Positions 36,190-45,822 of a stretch of 64,000 nucleotides of DNA are shown here, in pieces. This DNA is from an uncultured Sutterella sp. (GTDB lineage Bacteria > Pseudomonadota > Gammaproteobacteria > Burkholderiales > Burkholderiaceae_F). Below the pieces are notes generated by a model that was given only the letters and a program-made list of their open reading frames with translations, had not been told where the DNA came from and ran no database searches. The translations under genes were made by a program, and so were the position numbers. The first letter of the stretch is position 1; each line of letters opens with the position of its first letter. The stretch is taken from contig CALEAW010000062.1 of assembly GCA_937943605.1 (NCBI GenBank), positions 1 to 64,000 on the forward strand, written 5' to 3'.

Positions 36190-37141
36190 GATTTTTGGAG
36201 AGGTAGTGTGCTAGTTTGAGAGCGGAGATCATGCTACGTTCGTCAGCTTTGCTAGTGCCAGCAATATCTAACGCCGTCCCGTGATCAACGGATGTACGAA
36301 TATAGGGTAGACCGAGTGTGACGTTCACGCCGTCTTGGAATCCAACGTGTTTAAGCACAGGGAGTCCCTGGTCATGATACATACACAAGACGGCATCATA
36401 TTGATCCCAATGGCCAGGGATGAAAGCTGTATCAGCAGGCACGGGGCCAATGACTTGCATACCTTTGGCTTGGGCACGCTGAAGCGCTGGTGTAATTGTT
36501 TCTATTTCTTCGCGACCAATATGCCCGTTTTCACCTGCATGAGGATTTAACCCCGTGACCAGGATGCGAGGCGAGGAAAAACCATAATCGACTTTAAGCG
36601 CATGATGGAGCGTTTCTAAGACCTCGTCTAAGAGCGTTCCTGTAATCGCTGACGATAAGGCGGCAATGGGTAAATGCGTGGTTGCAAGTGCAACTTTCAT
36701 TGCATCAGGACGCTCATTCGACGTCAACATCATGACAACACGTTGTACGCCAGCTAAGTCCTGGAAAAACTCAGTGTGCCCAGTGAAAGGGATGCCTGAT
36801 TCAATAATGATGCTTTTTTGAACAGGAGCAGTGACAATGGCTGCCCACTGGTTTTCCATGGCACCGTAATGGGCTTGACGTAAAGTGTTAAGCACATACG
36901 TGGCATTACGAACGTCTAGTTGCCCAGGTAAAGCTGGCGCGCCCAAAGGGATGTCTAGAATGCGAATATGGGCGGGTAGTGGCCAGGCAAACCCGAGACG
37001 GGAGGCTTCTTTTTCAAGAAGCGCTTGACTACCAATGAGTACGATTGGATCGGTAATCGAAAGAGCTGCTTTTAAAGAAACCTCCGGACCGATGCCGGCA
37101 GGTTCACCCGTGGTAATGGCAACAGGCCGGCGGTCGATCAT
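36170..37141 (-). CDS. pdxA: 4-hydroxythreonine-4-phosphate dehydrogenase
   Basis: PdxA oxidises 4-phosphohydroxy-L-threonine in the DXP-dependent pyridoxal phosphate pathway. The 323-residue protein has the N-terminal GEPAGIGPE motif and the metal-binding histidines in TGHTEFF, NPHAGENGHIG and MYHDQGLP. Its start codon shares one base with the surA stop (TAATG). It overlaps rsmA by 20 bases. This order is ancient and conserved between beta- and gamma-proteobacteria. Confidence 0.97.
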   Translation of the reverse strand: MIDRRPVAITTGEPAGIGPEVSLKAALSITDPIVLIGSQALLEKEASRLGFAWPLPAHIRILDIPLGAPALPGQLDVRNATYVLNTLRQAHYGAMENQWAAIVTAPVQKSIIIESGIPFTGHTEFFQDLAGVQRVVMMLTSNERPDAMKVALATTHLPIAALSSAITGTLLDEVLETLHHALKVDYGFSSPRILVTGLNPHAGENGHIGREEIETITPALQRAQAKGMQVIGPVPADTAFIPGHWDQYDAVLCMYHDQGLPVLKHVGFQDGVNVTLGLPYIRTSVDHGTALDIAGTSKADERSMISALKLAHYLSKNRETRMA

Positions 37142-38484
37142 TAGAAGTCTCCCTTGTCACGGATTTCGACGTAAGCGCGGTCACGTAACTCGCGTTGCCA
37201 ATTGTAGGTAGCTTCGCCAAGTTTCTTCTCGCGAAGTTGTTGACGTGCCTGGATGCGCATACGTTGTGGATTGCCGTCTTTTTCGAGACGACGTTCCATC
37301 ACCTGAATCAAATGGTAGCCGAACTGAGACTTAATCGGCTCAGAGACTTGACCAGGCTTCAAGGCGTTCATAGCTTTTTCAAAGTCTGGCACTGTGTCGC
37401 CTGGTTGTAACCAGCCTAAGTCACCACCACGGGTGGCGGTATTGTCTACCGAGTGGAGACGAGCCATTGTTGCAAAGTCGGTTTCGCCAGCATCAATACG
37501 GCGCTTGATGTCATTAAGACGATGCACAACTTCACCTTCCGGAGTAAGGTCGCTGACCCACATCAGAATATGACGAGCATGGGTTTGTTCAACAGGGCCA
37601 CCTGCCAACTTGTGTTGAACGCCATCGCGCGTATCGACAACACGTACCACTTCCCAGGAAGTCTGATGTTTAACAACGTAGATACCAGGTTTTTTGCCAG
37701 CTTCTTTAAGCTTGTCGCTAATGACACTGGGTAAGGATTGCAAAGCGCGCCAACCAAGGTCACCACCTTGAAGTGCATCAGGTAAGCGAGAGAAGGTGGC
37801 CGCGAGCGTTGCAAAATCTTCGCCAGCACGTGCACGAGCAGCGATTTCTTCGGCCTGCTTCTGAAGCAATTCAGTGTTGTCTGGATGGTCGATCGGTAGA
37901 ACGATGTGCTGAAGGTGGTATTCGGTCGTATCAGAGCCAGTGAAGCCTGCTTTTTCAGCTAAGAAAGCATCAACTTCGCTTTCAGGAATGACGATCTTGG
38001 CATCGACTTCGCGTTCACGAAGACGTTGCGTCGTAATCTCGTCACGAATTTCTTCACGGAAAGCGCCGAAAGAGACACCGTCAGCAATCAGGCGTTGACG
38101 CAACTGATCAACCGATAAATTATTTTGACGAGCGATTTGTTCAATCGATGCATTGACCATTTGGTCATCAATGCGGATCCCCGTTTCGCGAGCGCGTTGC
38201 ATGATCGTACGTTCAGAGATCAAGCGCTCCAATACCTGAGCGCGCAACAAATCCATTGCAGGGAGCTGAATGTTTTGGCGGCGGAGGTTAAGAGCTACCA
38301 CATGGGTACGTTCTTGTAATTCACGTTCCGTAATGACGTCGTTATTAACAACAGCGACGATGCGGTCAAGTTCCATCGGTTGCACGGCCTGTGCCTGTAC
38401 GTCCTGAGAAACCGGTTCAGCATATGTCGTGCCGAAAGCGACGATGCCCATCGTTAACACGGCAATAGTCTTAAGCTTATTCAT
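37141..38484 (-). CDS. surA: Periplasmic chaperone/peptidyl-prolyl isomerase SurA
   Basis: SurA escorts outer-membrane proteins, LptD among them, to the BAM complex. The 447-residue protein starts with a signal peptide ending near TTYA, then an N-terminal chaperone domain (about 50-180), two parvulin domains (about 190-290 and 310-415) with repeated GGDLGW motifs, and a short C-terminal helix. A frame open upstream to 38694 is only lptD sequence read in another phase. The real ATG (38482-38484) overlaps the lptD stop by eight bases and begins the signal peptide. Confidence 0.96.
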   Translation of the reverse strand: MNKLKTIAVLTMGIVAFGTTYAEPVSQDVQAQAVQPMELDRIVAVVNNDVITERELQERTHVVALNLRRQNIQLPAMDLLRAQVLERLISERTIMQRARETGIRIDDQMVNASIEQIARQNNLSVDQLRQRLIADGVSFGAFREEIRDEITTQRLREREVDAKIVIPESEVDAFLAEKAGFTGSDTTEYHLQHIVLPIDHPDNTELLQKQAEEIAARARAGEDFATLAATFSRLPDALQGGDLGWRALQSLPSVISDKLKEAGKKPGIYVVKHQTSWEVVRVVDTRDGVQHKLAGGPVEQTHARHILMWVSDLTPEGEVVHRLNDIKRRIDAGETDFATMARLHSVDNTATRGGDLGWLQPGDTVPDFEKAMNALKPGQVSEPIKSQFGYHLIQVMERRLEKDGNPQRMRIQARQQLREKKLGEATYNWQRELRDRAYVEIRDKGDF

Positions 38485-40807
38485 AGTAATCGTACTGTCC
38501 AATTCTGTCAGGGACCTGGGTAGTGGTCTGGTAACCCTTAATGTTGCGCTTGAGTTCTGCAAGCGGACTTGTTCCCATACTACCCAAACCATTGAGCTCG
38601 AGTTGTAAGAAGAAGTTCGATTCTTCGCTGTTGGAGGCCGTGGTGTAGCGCTGGGTTGCAAAGCGCAAGGTCCAGCAATCGTGGAGATATTCAACCCCAG
38701 CGATCATTTCAATCGGCTTCTTCTGCAACAGAGAATAGTTGTAGCGGAGGATACCGAAGAGGCGCTCTGTTAGCGGCCACTGAACGGCAAAGTCCACCTG
38801 TTTAATGTAGTCGTTGTTGTAATTCGTGAAGTCTTGGTTCTGCGAGTAGTTGTAGCGATAGTACAAGCCAATGAGCGACATTGGCTTTGGTTGCCAACGA
38901 ACTCCAGCGGCGACCTTTTCAAAGCGATGACGCGCTGAAGAATACTGGCCACTCACATCGGCGGTTAAACTTCGCGTTAAACGAGCGCCAACACTGGCGA
39001 GTAAGTCACTTCGGACTTCTTCTGTGCGTGTTGCATCAGGTCCCAAGTTGTAATTGCCATTGGTATTAGGCACGTAAAAACTCACGCGCTGATCAGAGAA
39101 ATAACGACGCTGACCGATGCTTGCACGGAAAAGTTCTAAACCAGAGGCTTGATCAAAGTAACGCGTAGACAACACGGTGGTGAGTTGGTTTGTTTCACTC
39201 ACGCGGTCATAGCCAGAGAAAAGATTTTCGCTAAAGAGTGTGGCGAAATTGAGGTCCGCGATACTGGTATCAAAAACAGGGAGGTTTTCCTGGTTGCGAT
39301 ACGGTACCCACGCATAATAAATGCGCGGTTCAAGGGTTTGATAAGCGGCACGTCCAAACCAAGTGGTGTCACGTTCAAAGACCAAACCGCTATCGACACT
39401 AAGCATCGGGACTGTGCGGTGAGGATCTTTTTCATTGAACGTTGCTTTATCTCTGTCAGATAGGTCACGAAGCTGATACCACGTGCCTAAGAACGTTGCC
39501 TTCGGAACGACAAACCAACCAGCGCCACGGAAGGGGTAAGAAGCGCTTTGTTCGAATACAAAGCGATCCCCGTTCACCATGGAGGGGCTTTCAAAGCGAG
39601 TGGCATCGAGCGTTGTGTTGAGTTCAAAACCCTTCCAATTGCCGTTATAGCCATTGAAGACGATTTGAGGAACACGTTCGTACGGCTTGGTAGAGTGGAT
39701 GCCGTTCACATTTAACGTCTGATTTTTTTGGACGTTAATCGCGGTATTCCAATAGGTTTCGTCGTAACGAATAGAGTAGTCTTGCGGCAAAACGGTTTCG
39801 GAAGACTCACGAATGTTGCCCGAAAAGTCCGTGATGAATTCGTCATCAGAAACGCGATTGTAATTGATGCGAGCGCTTAAGCGGTCTTTGCGATATTGAG
39901 AGTCGACGTGAATACTCGAGCGATTCTCTTTGGTGATACGGTCATCAGGAAGGTAGCTGTAATCAACCACTGTAGAGAAATCGTTGTAAAGGAAGCGAGC
40001 TTCTGTATCCAACATAACGCCACGTTTAGACATCACGCGAGGTGTGAGCGTTAAGTCGTAGTTAGGGGCAATGTTGAAGTAGTACGGAATGGTCAAATCA
40101 AGACCACGCGTGGAGCTCATTCCGTAAGTCGGCACCAAAAAACCAGAACGACGTTCTTGACTGATCGGGAATGCGAACCAAGGCGTTCCGATAACGGGTA
40201 AGCCCATAAAGTTGAGTACAGCGCCCGTACCGCTCGCCGTTTGATCGTATTCGTCGATTTCGAGCTTATTCAAGGTAATGAACCAAGCCTCGTCGTCACG
40301 TTTACAGGTCGTGATTTTCGCGTCATCAAAGGTTGTCGTGTCACCAGACAAAAAGCGAATATTTTTAGCGCAACCACGTAAGTTACGCGGTGCGTATTCG
40401 TAGTCGGCGTCGTTCATGTCCCCAGTGCGCTGGGTGATCTTGAAACGCATGGACGGCCCGGAGAAGGTTGCGCCGAGGCGAGAAATTTTGGCATTGCCTT
40501 CGGCTTGCACTTCATCGGTAGCTTGCGTATAGGTGATACGATCCCCTTTAAGAACAGCGCCTGCACGTCGAATTTCAGCTTGACCGTATAAATGTAATTG
40601 TTCTTCAGGATTCCCTTCAATTCGATCTGCGGAGACAAAGCTCACAGAGTCTGTTTCTGGCATGGCACGAGAAGGATCCAAAGCAATGACAGACTCTAAA
40701 GCCACGCGATTGTTGGATTGAGTAGCCGTTGCAGGGATACTGTAAGCCATTGCGGCAACCGCTAAGCTCACGCTAATTGTGATCGGTCGAATAAGCGGAA
40801 ATGACAT
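38477..40807 (-). CDS. lptD: LPS-assembly outer-membrane protein LptD
   Basis: LptD is the beta-barrel that inserts LPS into the outer leaflet together with LptE. The 776-residue protein has a signal peptide (about residues 1-28, ending SIPATA), an OstA/jellyroll domain (about 45-165), and a large barrel with the typical Asp/Tyr/Arg-rich strands. Cysteines in the N-terminal domain (LRGCAKN, ITTCKRD) and a C-terminal LHDCWTLRF fit the inter-domain disulfides needed for function. It heads the operon with its chaperone surA. Confidence 0.96.
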   Translation of the reverse strand: MSFPLIRPITISVSLAVAAMAYSIPATATQSNNRVALESVIALDPSRAMPETDSVSFVSADRIEGNPEEQLHLYGQAEIRRAGAVLKGDRITYTQATDEVQAEGNAKISRLGATFSGPSMRFKITQRTGDMNDADYEYAPRNLRGCAKNIRFLSGDTTTFDDAKITTCKRDDEAWFITLNKLEIDEYDQTASGTGAVLNFMGLPVIGTPWFAFPISQERRSGFLVPTYGMSSTRGLDLTIPYYFNIAPNYDLTLTPRVMSKRGVMLDTEARFLYNDFSTVVDYSYLPDDRITKENRSSIHVDSQYRKDRLSARINYNRVSDDEFITDFSGNIRESSETVLPQDYSIRYDETYWNTAINVQKNQTLNVNGIHSTKPYERVPQIVFNGYNGNWKGFELNTTLDATRFESPSMVNGDRFVFEQSASYPFRGAGWFVVPKATFLGTWYQLRDLSDRDKATFNEKDPHRTVPMLSVDSGLVFERDTTWFGRAAYQTLEPRIYYAWVPYRNQENLPVFDTSIADLNFATLFSENLFSGYDRVSETNQLTTVLSTRYFDQASGLELFRASIGQRRYFSDQRVSFYVPNTNGNYNLGPDATRTEEVRSDLLASVGARLTRSLTADVSGQYSSARHRFEKVAAGVRWQPKPMSLIGLYYRYNYSQNQDFTNYNNDYIKQVDFAVQWPLTERLFGILRYNYSLLQKKPIEMIAGVEYLHDCWTLRFATQRYTTASNSEESNFFLQLELNGLGSMGTSPLAELKRNIKGYQTTTQVPDRIGQYDYYE

Positions 40808-40960
40808 GAATAAACTGGGGAAAGTGACAGCCTGAGGTCAGGCCTTATAGAATGACGGCAAAATAATTAAAAGATTATAAAGCCCCTCATCATGGCAGAG
40901 TGCCTGAGTCGAGGGAAAATCATCTCTGATGCCGATATGGATCTTGGATAAAAGGAATTT

Positions 40961-41986
40961 ATGACAATGACCGCACAGAATGACAATGCGTTTTTTGATC
41001 AATGGTTGCAATCGTTGGCACCTCAGTATGGGCTCGATCTTTCGACGAAGACCCGAGCTGGTGCGGACGCGGGATTTCGCTCTTATCACCGAATTACAGC
41101 GGCTGATGGGAAAACATATATCGCAATGAACGCTGACGGGGAAACGCAAGCGAGTTTTGATGCCTTTCTCAAGATTGATCGCCTGATGCGTGACGAGGCT
41201 GGTCTAAATGCGCCCGAAATTTTCGCGACGGCTTCAGATCATCGTTTTATGTTGCTCTCAGATTTAGGTAGTGAAACATATTTGGATGTCTTAACCGAAG
41301 AAAACGCTGGTGTTTTGATGGATAAGGCAACCACGGCATTAGTGGCATGGCAGAAAATTTCTCGCCCTGGTGTGTTGCCGCTTTATAACCGCGAGGTGTT
41401 GCAACGTGAGATTGATCTATTCCCGGAATGGTATGTGGCACGCCATCGTGGTGTGACATGGAACGAAACGCAACAAAAGTGGTGGAAGATGGCCACGGAT
41501 GCGATTCTTGATAACAATTGTCGCGAAGCCTTAGTGTTTGTCCATCGAGACTTCATGCCGCGCAACTTGATGGTCTCGGAGCCTATGCCGGGTATTTTGG
41601 ATTTCCAGGATGCTTTGTATGGTCCGTTGAGCTATGACATTGCTTCTTTGATGCGTGATGCGTTCATTTCCTGGGGTGAAAGCTTCGTCCTTGATGTGAC
41701 CATCCGATATTGGGAAAAGGCCCGTAAGGCGGGGCTGCCTGTTTCAGAGGATTTTGGTAATTTCTATCGTGATGTGGAATTCATGGGGGTTCAACGTCAT
41801 TTGAAAGTGTTGGGTATTTTTGCCCGATTGAATTATCGTGATGGTAAGCCTAAGTATCTGGAAGATACGCCGCGATTTATCGATTACGTCCGCAAGACGT
41901 CTCGTCGTTATATTCAGTTGTCGCCGTTGACGCATCTGATTAACGAGCTGGAAGGTTCTGACGTTCAAGTGGGTTACACCTTCTAA
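40961..41986 (+). CDS. amgK: N-acetylmuramate/N-acetylglucosamine kinase (AmgK)
   Basis: AmgK phosphorylates the anomeric hydroxyl of MurNAc or GlcNAc, the first step of the anhydro-MurNAc salvage route that bypasses de novo synthesis and lowers fosfomycin sensitivity in Pseudomonas. The 341-residue protein kinase-like phosphotransferase has the catalytic VHRDFMPRNLM block and metal-binding LDFQDALYGP. Pairing with murU directly downstream and divergence from lptD are the same as in pseudomonads and many beta-proteobacteria, which supports the assignment over a generic aminoglycoside-phosphotransferase label. Confidence 0.9.
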   Translation: MTMTAQNDNAFFDQWLQSLAPQYGLDLSTKTRAGADAGFRSYHRITAADGKTYIAMNADGETQASFDAFLKIDRLMRDEAGLNAPEIFATASDHRFMLLSDLGSETYLDVLTEENAGVLMDKATTALVAWQKISRPGVLPLYNREVLQREIDLFPEWYVARHRGVTWNETQQKWWKMATDAILDNNCREALVFVHRDFMPRNLMVSEPMPGILDFQDALYGPLSYDIASLMRDAFISWGESFVLDVTIRYWEKARKAGLPVSEDFGNFYRDVEFMGVQRHLKVLGIFARLNYRDGKPKYLEDTPRFIDYVRKTSRRYIQLSPLTHLINELEGSDVQVGYTF

Positions 41987-42017
41987 TCGAGTGCTAATAA
42001 AAAAAGGACATCCCCTT

Positions 42018-42713
42018 ATGCGTGCATTGATTTTTGCTGCTGGTGAGGGTCGACGTATGCGTCCATTGACGCTGACGACCCCGAAGCCTCTTGTGAAAGT
42101 TGGCGGTGTGCCGATGGTTGTACGTCAAATTGAAGCACTCAAGGGTGCTGGTATTCAAGACATAGTCTTGAATGTGGCTTACCATAGCGCACAAATCATG
42201 GATGCATTGGGGGATGGAAGTCGATTTGGCGTACGTCTTCATTATTCCGTAGAAGGGCAGTGTGCCGAAGACGCTTTGGAAACGTTGGGCGGTATTGCAA
42301 AAGCACTCCCTTTGTTGGCAGCTGATGGTGATGCGGCTTTTGTCGCGGTCGCCTCAGATATCGTGACAGATTTTGATTACTCGACATTGATCCGCCGAGG
42401 CGAAACGCTGGAAGCTGATCAATTGGATGCTCATTTGGTGCTGGTGCCTAATCCTGCATATCACGCTCAAGGGGATATGACGCTCGATGCTCAACGCTTA
42501 GTTAGACCAATGCCTAAGACGCATACATTTTCTAGCTTGGGGGTTTACCGTACGTGTTTATTTGGGCATGTAGAACCCGTCAAGGCGAAACTCTTTCCAT
42601 GGCTATGGGCTGCTTGTGAGCAGGGGAGGGTCTCTGGCGAGTGTTATGACGGACGCTGGTTAAATGTGGGCGATGCCAACGAATTACGCATTGCAGAGTC
42701 TCTGTTTGGCTAA
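42018..42713 (+). CDS. murU: N-acetylmuramate alpha-1-phosphate uridylyltransferase (MurU)
   Basis: MurU converts MurNAc 1-phosphate to UDP-MurNAc, returning recycled wall sugar straight to peptidoglycan synthesis. The 231-residue nucleotidyltransferase has the FAAGEGRRMRPLT signature followed by the TPKPLVKVGG lysine motif. A GTG opens the frame at 41991, but the ATG at 42018 has an AGGA box and directly begins the conserved fold, so it was chosen. It lies 31 bases after amgK. Confidence 0.9.
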   Translation: MRALIFAAGEGRRMRPLTLTTPKPLVKVGGVPMVVRQIEALKGAGIQDIVLNVAYHSAQIMDALGDGSRFGVRLHYSVEGQCAEDALETLGGIAKALPLLAADGDAAFVAVASDIVTDFDYSTLIRRGETLEADQLDAHLVLVPNPAYHAQGDMTLDAQRLVRPMPKTHTFSSLGVYRTCLFGHVEPVKAKLFPWLWAACEQGRVSGECYDGRWLNVGDANELRIAESLFG

Positions 42714-42799
42714 TTGATCTAATTCCGAGAGAGAGGACAAAGAAGACGTTAAAATACGGCTGACGTTTGATTGAGCCTATTCTTAGTGGCGAATAAATA

Positions 42800-43765
42800 G
42801 TGAAATTAGGATCCTATACCGTTGACGTGCCTGTGATGTTGGCCCCTATGGCAGGGATGAGTGACTTGCCCTATCGCGAAGTATGCCGAATGTTTGGGGC
42901 AGGCTATGCCGTGGGTGAAATGACGACGAGTAAGCCTGAATTCCGATCAAGTCGTAAAAGTGCCACTCGTTGGGCTTGTGATGAGGAATCGGGGTTACGT
43001 GTTGTCCAGTTGCTTGGTGCTGAGCCTCAAATGATGGCTGATGCTGCGCGTTACGCTCAAGACTCTGGTGCGCAAGTTGTCGATATCAATATGGGGTGCC
43101 CTGCGAAGAAAGTGTTGCAAACGGCATGCGGCAGTGCTTTGATGAAGGATGAAGCATTGGTTGCGAAGATTTTATCGGCAGTTGTTGCTGCGGTAGATAT
43201 TCCAGTTACGTTGAAAATTCGAACAGGGTGGGATCAAGATCATCGAAATGCAGAGACGATTGCTCGCATAGCGCAAAGCGAAGGGATTTCTATGCTCGTT
43301 GTCCACGGACGCACTAGAGCTGACGGTTTTCGAGGTCATGCAGAATATGAAACAATTCGCCGTGTAAAGGAGTCAGTGAATATTCCAGTGATCGCCAATG
43401 GCGATATTAATTCTGGGGCGAAAGCTGTCGCCGTGATGAAGCAGACGGGGGCCGATGGTGTCATGATCGGTCGGGCTTCTTATGGCAATCCATGGATATT
43501 TAATGAGGTTTGTGCCGCGTTGGGATGGGGGACTTTATTGCCGAAACCCTCACTTCGAGAAAAGCAACGGGTTATAAATCTGCACATGCAGCGACATTTT
43601 GACTATTATGGCGAAGCAAGAGGTGTGGTGACATTTCGCAAGCATCTGAATCATTATCTTTGTGGATTAGATGGTAGCGAAATGCTACTAAAGGCCCTTA
43701 TGACGAAACAAGGGGCTAAAGACCTGGCAGAATGTCTTAACCTCTATTTCGAAAGGGTTTCATAA
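42800..43765 (+). CDS. dusB: tRNA-dihydrouridine synthase B
   Basis: DusB reduces specific uridines in the tRNA D-loop with FMN and NADPH. The 321-residue protein has the N-terminal LAPMAGMSDLPYR block, the active-site segment INMGCPAKKV, the KIRTGW strand, and ANGDI and GRASYGNPWIF FMN-phosphate sites. It starts at GTG and is followed after one base by fis. This dusB-fis pair is conserved from beta- to gamma-proteobacteria, where it is the fis operon with growth-phase control. Confidence 0.96.
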   Translation: MKLGSYTVDVPVMLAPMAGMSDLPYREVCRMFGAGYAVGEMTTSKPEFRSSRKSATRWACDEESGLRVVQLLGAEPQMMADAARYAQDSGAQVVDINMGCPAKKVLQTACGSALMKDEALVAKILSAVVAAVDIPVTLKIRTGWDQDHRNAETIARIAQSEGISMLVVHGRTRADGFRGHAEYETIRRVKESVNIPVIANGDINSGAKAVAVMKQTGADGVMIGRASYGNPWIFNEVCAALGWGTLLPKPSLREKQRVINLHMQRHFDYYGEARGVVTFRKHLNHYLCGLDGSEMLLKALMTKQGAKDLAECLNLYFERVS

Positions 43766-43766
43766 C

Positions 43767-44138
43767 ATGTCATACGAGCGTGAACTAAAGAAACCTGGTG
43801 ACGCGATTCAGATGAGACGACAAGGTCGTCCAAGAAAAAAGGTCGAGATCACCTATGGTCCTATTGATCCCGAGACTGTTTGGTCAGCAATGGAGTGTGA
43901 TGAACCGAGCTTGCTAGATAAAGCTGTAGTTGCTCAATTGAATCAATATTTCACACAGCTTGAAGGTTCTCAACCGCTTCCTTTGTATCCACTTGTCGTC
44001 TCCGCCGCAGAACGTTCGCTGTTGGTTTATGTGATGACATTGTGTCGAAGCAACCAAACTGAAGCTGCAAAATTACTTGGTATTAACCGAAATACCCTAC
44101 ACAAGAAACTAGTTGAACATAGGCTTGTGAACGGGTAA
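43767..44138 (+). CDS. fis: Fis-family nucleoid-associated regulator with N-terminal extension
   Basis: Fis bends DNA and tunes rRNA and recombination sites. The C-terminal 75 residues match the family, ending in the helix-turn-helix NQTEAAKLLGINRNTLHKKL. The protein is 123 residues, about 45 longer at the N-terminus than the usual 77-80-residue beta-proteobacterial Fis. The extension carries RRQGRPRKK at residues 17-25, an AT-hook-like GRP core between basic residues. The ATG at 43767 has an AAGGG box upstream. An internal ATG (43890, M42) would give a normal-length protein but lacks a ribosome-binding site. It is probably co-transcribed with dusB. Confidence 0.92.
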   Translation: MSYERELKKPGDAIQMRRQGRPRKKVEITYGPIDPETVWSAMECDEPSLLDKAVVAQLNQYFTQLEGSQPLPLYPLVVSAAERSLLVYVMTLCRSNQTEAAKLLGINRNTLHKKLVEHRLVNG

Positions 44139-44158
44139 TTTTCAAAAGGAAATAAGCA

Positions 44159-45712
44159 ATGAAAAAACAGGCTCTTATCAGCGTGTCAGACAAGACCGGC
44201 GTGGTCGACTTTGCTCGTGAATTGGTAGGTTTGGGCTACCACATTCTGAGCACGGGCGGTACCGCGAAGCTCCTTTCTCAGGAAGGCGTTCCTTGCCAGG
44301 AAGTGGCGGATTACACGGGTTTCCCTGAAATGCTTGACGGTCGAGTCAAGACCTTGAATCCCAAGATTCACGCTGGTATTTTGGCCCGCCGTCCTGTGGC
44401 TGAACACATGGCTGCGCTTGAAGCACATCAGATTGATCCGATCGACATTATTTGCGTGAACCTCTACCCGTTTGAGCAAACCATTGCCAAGCCGGATTGC
44501 ACGTTTGAAGATGCGATCGAAAATATCGACATCGGTGGCCCGACCATGATTCGCGCTGCCGCTAAGAACCACGAATCTGTCGCTGTCATCGTTGATCCGA
44601 CAGACTATGCAGCTGTTTTGGCCGAAATCAAGGCTGAAGGTGGTGTGTCTGCTGCGACACGTTTGGCTTTGGCGAAGAAGGTCTTTGCTCATACTGCTCG
44701 TTATGACGGTATGATCACGAACTACTTGACGAGTCTTGACGAAAACAATGAACGTACCCGTTTCCCTGAAGTGCTTACGCGTCAGTGGGAAAAGGTTCAG
44801 GATATGCGCTACGGCGAAAATCCGCATCAGGCTGCCGCTTTCTATCGTGAAGCTTCTGTGGCTCCGGGTTTGTTGGCTGGCTATGAACAGCTTCAGGGTA
44901 AGGAACTTTCCTACAACAACATCGCTGACAGTGATGCTGCTTGGGAATGCGTTCGCTCCTTCGAAGCGCCTGCTTGTGTGATTATTAAGCACGCCAATCC
45001 TTGTGGTGTGGCCGTGGGTGTTGACTCTGCTGAAGCTTATGCCAAGGCTTTCCAGACGGACTCTAAGTCTGCCTTTGGTGGCATCATTGCTTTCAACCGT
45101 GAAGTTACGGGTGAATGCGCTCGCCAGGTTGCTCAGCAGTTTGCTGAAGTGATCATTGCGCCGTCCTTTAGTGCCGAAGCTCGCGAAGTGTTCGCTGCTA
45201 AGAAGAATTTGCGTTTGTTGGTTGTGGCCTTGGGTGGTGCTCATAACGACTTCGACTTCAAGCGTGTCGGTGGCGGCCTCTTGGTTCAGAGCCCGGATAT
45301 TCAGCTTTGTGATGAAAGCGCCTTGCGTTGCGTGACGAAGCGTCAGCCGACGTCCGCTCAGATTGCTGACATGATGTTTGCTTGGAACGTTGCTCGCTTC
45401 GTGAAGTCCAATACGATCGTTTACGCTCGTGGTGGCATGACGTTGGGTGTTGGCGCTGGTCAGATGAGCCGTGTGGACTCCGCTCGCATTGCCATGATTA
45501 AGGCTGAAGAAGCTAACTTGTCGCTCGTTGGCTCTGTGGCTGCGTCTGATGCCTTCTTCCCGTTCCGCGATGGTCTCGATGTCGTGGTTGACGCTGGTGC
45601 TACGGCTATTATTCAGCCGGGCGGTTCTATTCGTGACGATGAAGTGATTGCCGCTGCTGATGAGCGTGGTATCACGATGGTCTTCACGGGCGAACGTCAT
45701 TTCCGTCACTAA
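44159..45712 (+). CDS. purH: Bifunctional AICAR formyltransferase/IMP cyclohydrolase
   Basis: PurH performs the last two steps of IMP synthesis. The 517-residue protein has the N-terminal MGS-like cyclohydrolase domain (about 1-150, with [14 protein letters not shown] and the STGGTAK loop) and the C-terminal formyltransferase domain with the KHANPCGVA motif carrying the catalytic Lys-His. Codon use is strongly biased, so the complementary strand also lacks stops for about 507 codons. It sits 20 bases after fis, as in Burkholderia. Confidence 0.97.
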   Translation: MKKQALISVSDKTGVVDFARELVGLGYHILSTGGTAKLLSQEGVPCQEVADYTGFPEMLDGRVKTLNPKIHAGILARRPVAEHMAALEAHQIDPIDIICVNLYPFEQTIAKPDCTFEDAIENIDIGGPTMIRAAAKNHESVAVIVDPTDYAAVLAEIKAEGGVSAATRLALAKKVFAHTARYDGMITNYLTSLDENNERTRFPEVLTRQWEKVQDMRYGENPHQAAAFYREASVAPGLLAGYEQLQGKELSYNNIADSDAAWECVRSFEAPACVIIKHANPCGVAVGVDSAEAYAKAFQTDSKSAFGGIIAFNREVTGECARQVAQQFAEVIIAPSFSAEAREVFAAKKNLRLLVVALGGAHNDFDFKRVGGGLLVQSPDIQLCDESALRCVTKRQPTSAQIADMMFAWNVARFVKSNTIVYARGGMTLGVGAGQMSRVDSARIAMIKAEEANLSLVGSVAASDAFFPFRDGLDVVVDAGATAIIQPGGSIRDDEVIAAADERGITMVFTGERHFRH

Positions 45713-45734
45713 TTTTTGACGGTATTTGAGTTAT

Positions 45735-45801
45735 GGTCTCCTTATTCCTGAGGGATGAGGAGACCTTGATAGAACGCAACCGCTCAATCCGAGCGGTTGC
45801 G
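45735..45801 (+). other. Two tandem hairpins between purH and tolB
   Basis: GGTCTCCT/AGGAGACC (45735-45742 with 45758-45765) is followed by a perfect 10-bp stem, CGCAACCGCT/AGCGGTTGCG (45775-45784 with 45792-45801), 21 bases before the tolB start. Neither has a T tract, so simple intrinsic termination is unlikely. RNA-based control or mRNA stabilisation is possible. Confidence 0.55.
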
Positions 45802-45822
45802 TGTTCAGATAGGGAGTCATTT

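Noticed and set aside
38485..38694. N-terminal extension of SurA by 70 residues
   Set aside because: It overlaps lptD coding sequence. The ATG at 38484 starts a clear signal peptide, so the extension would destroy export.
44186..45709. A 507-residue minus-strand open frame covering purH
   Set aside because: It is the complement of a strongly codon-biased gene, has a composition unlike any protein in the window (rich in His, Arg, Thr and Asn), and has no ribosome-binding site or family features.
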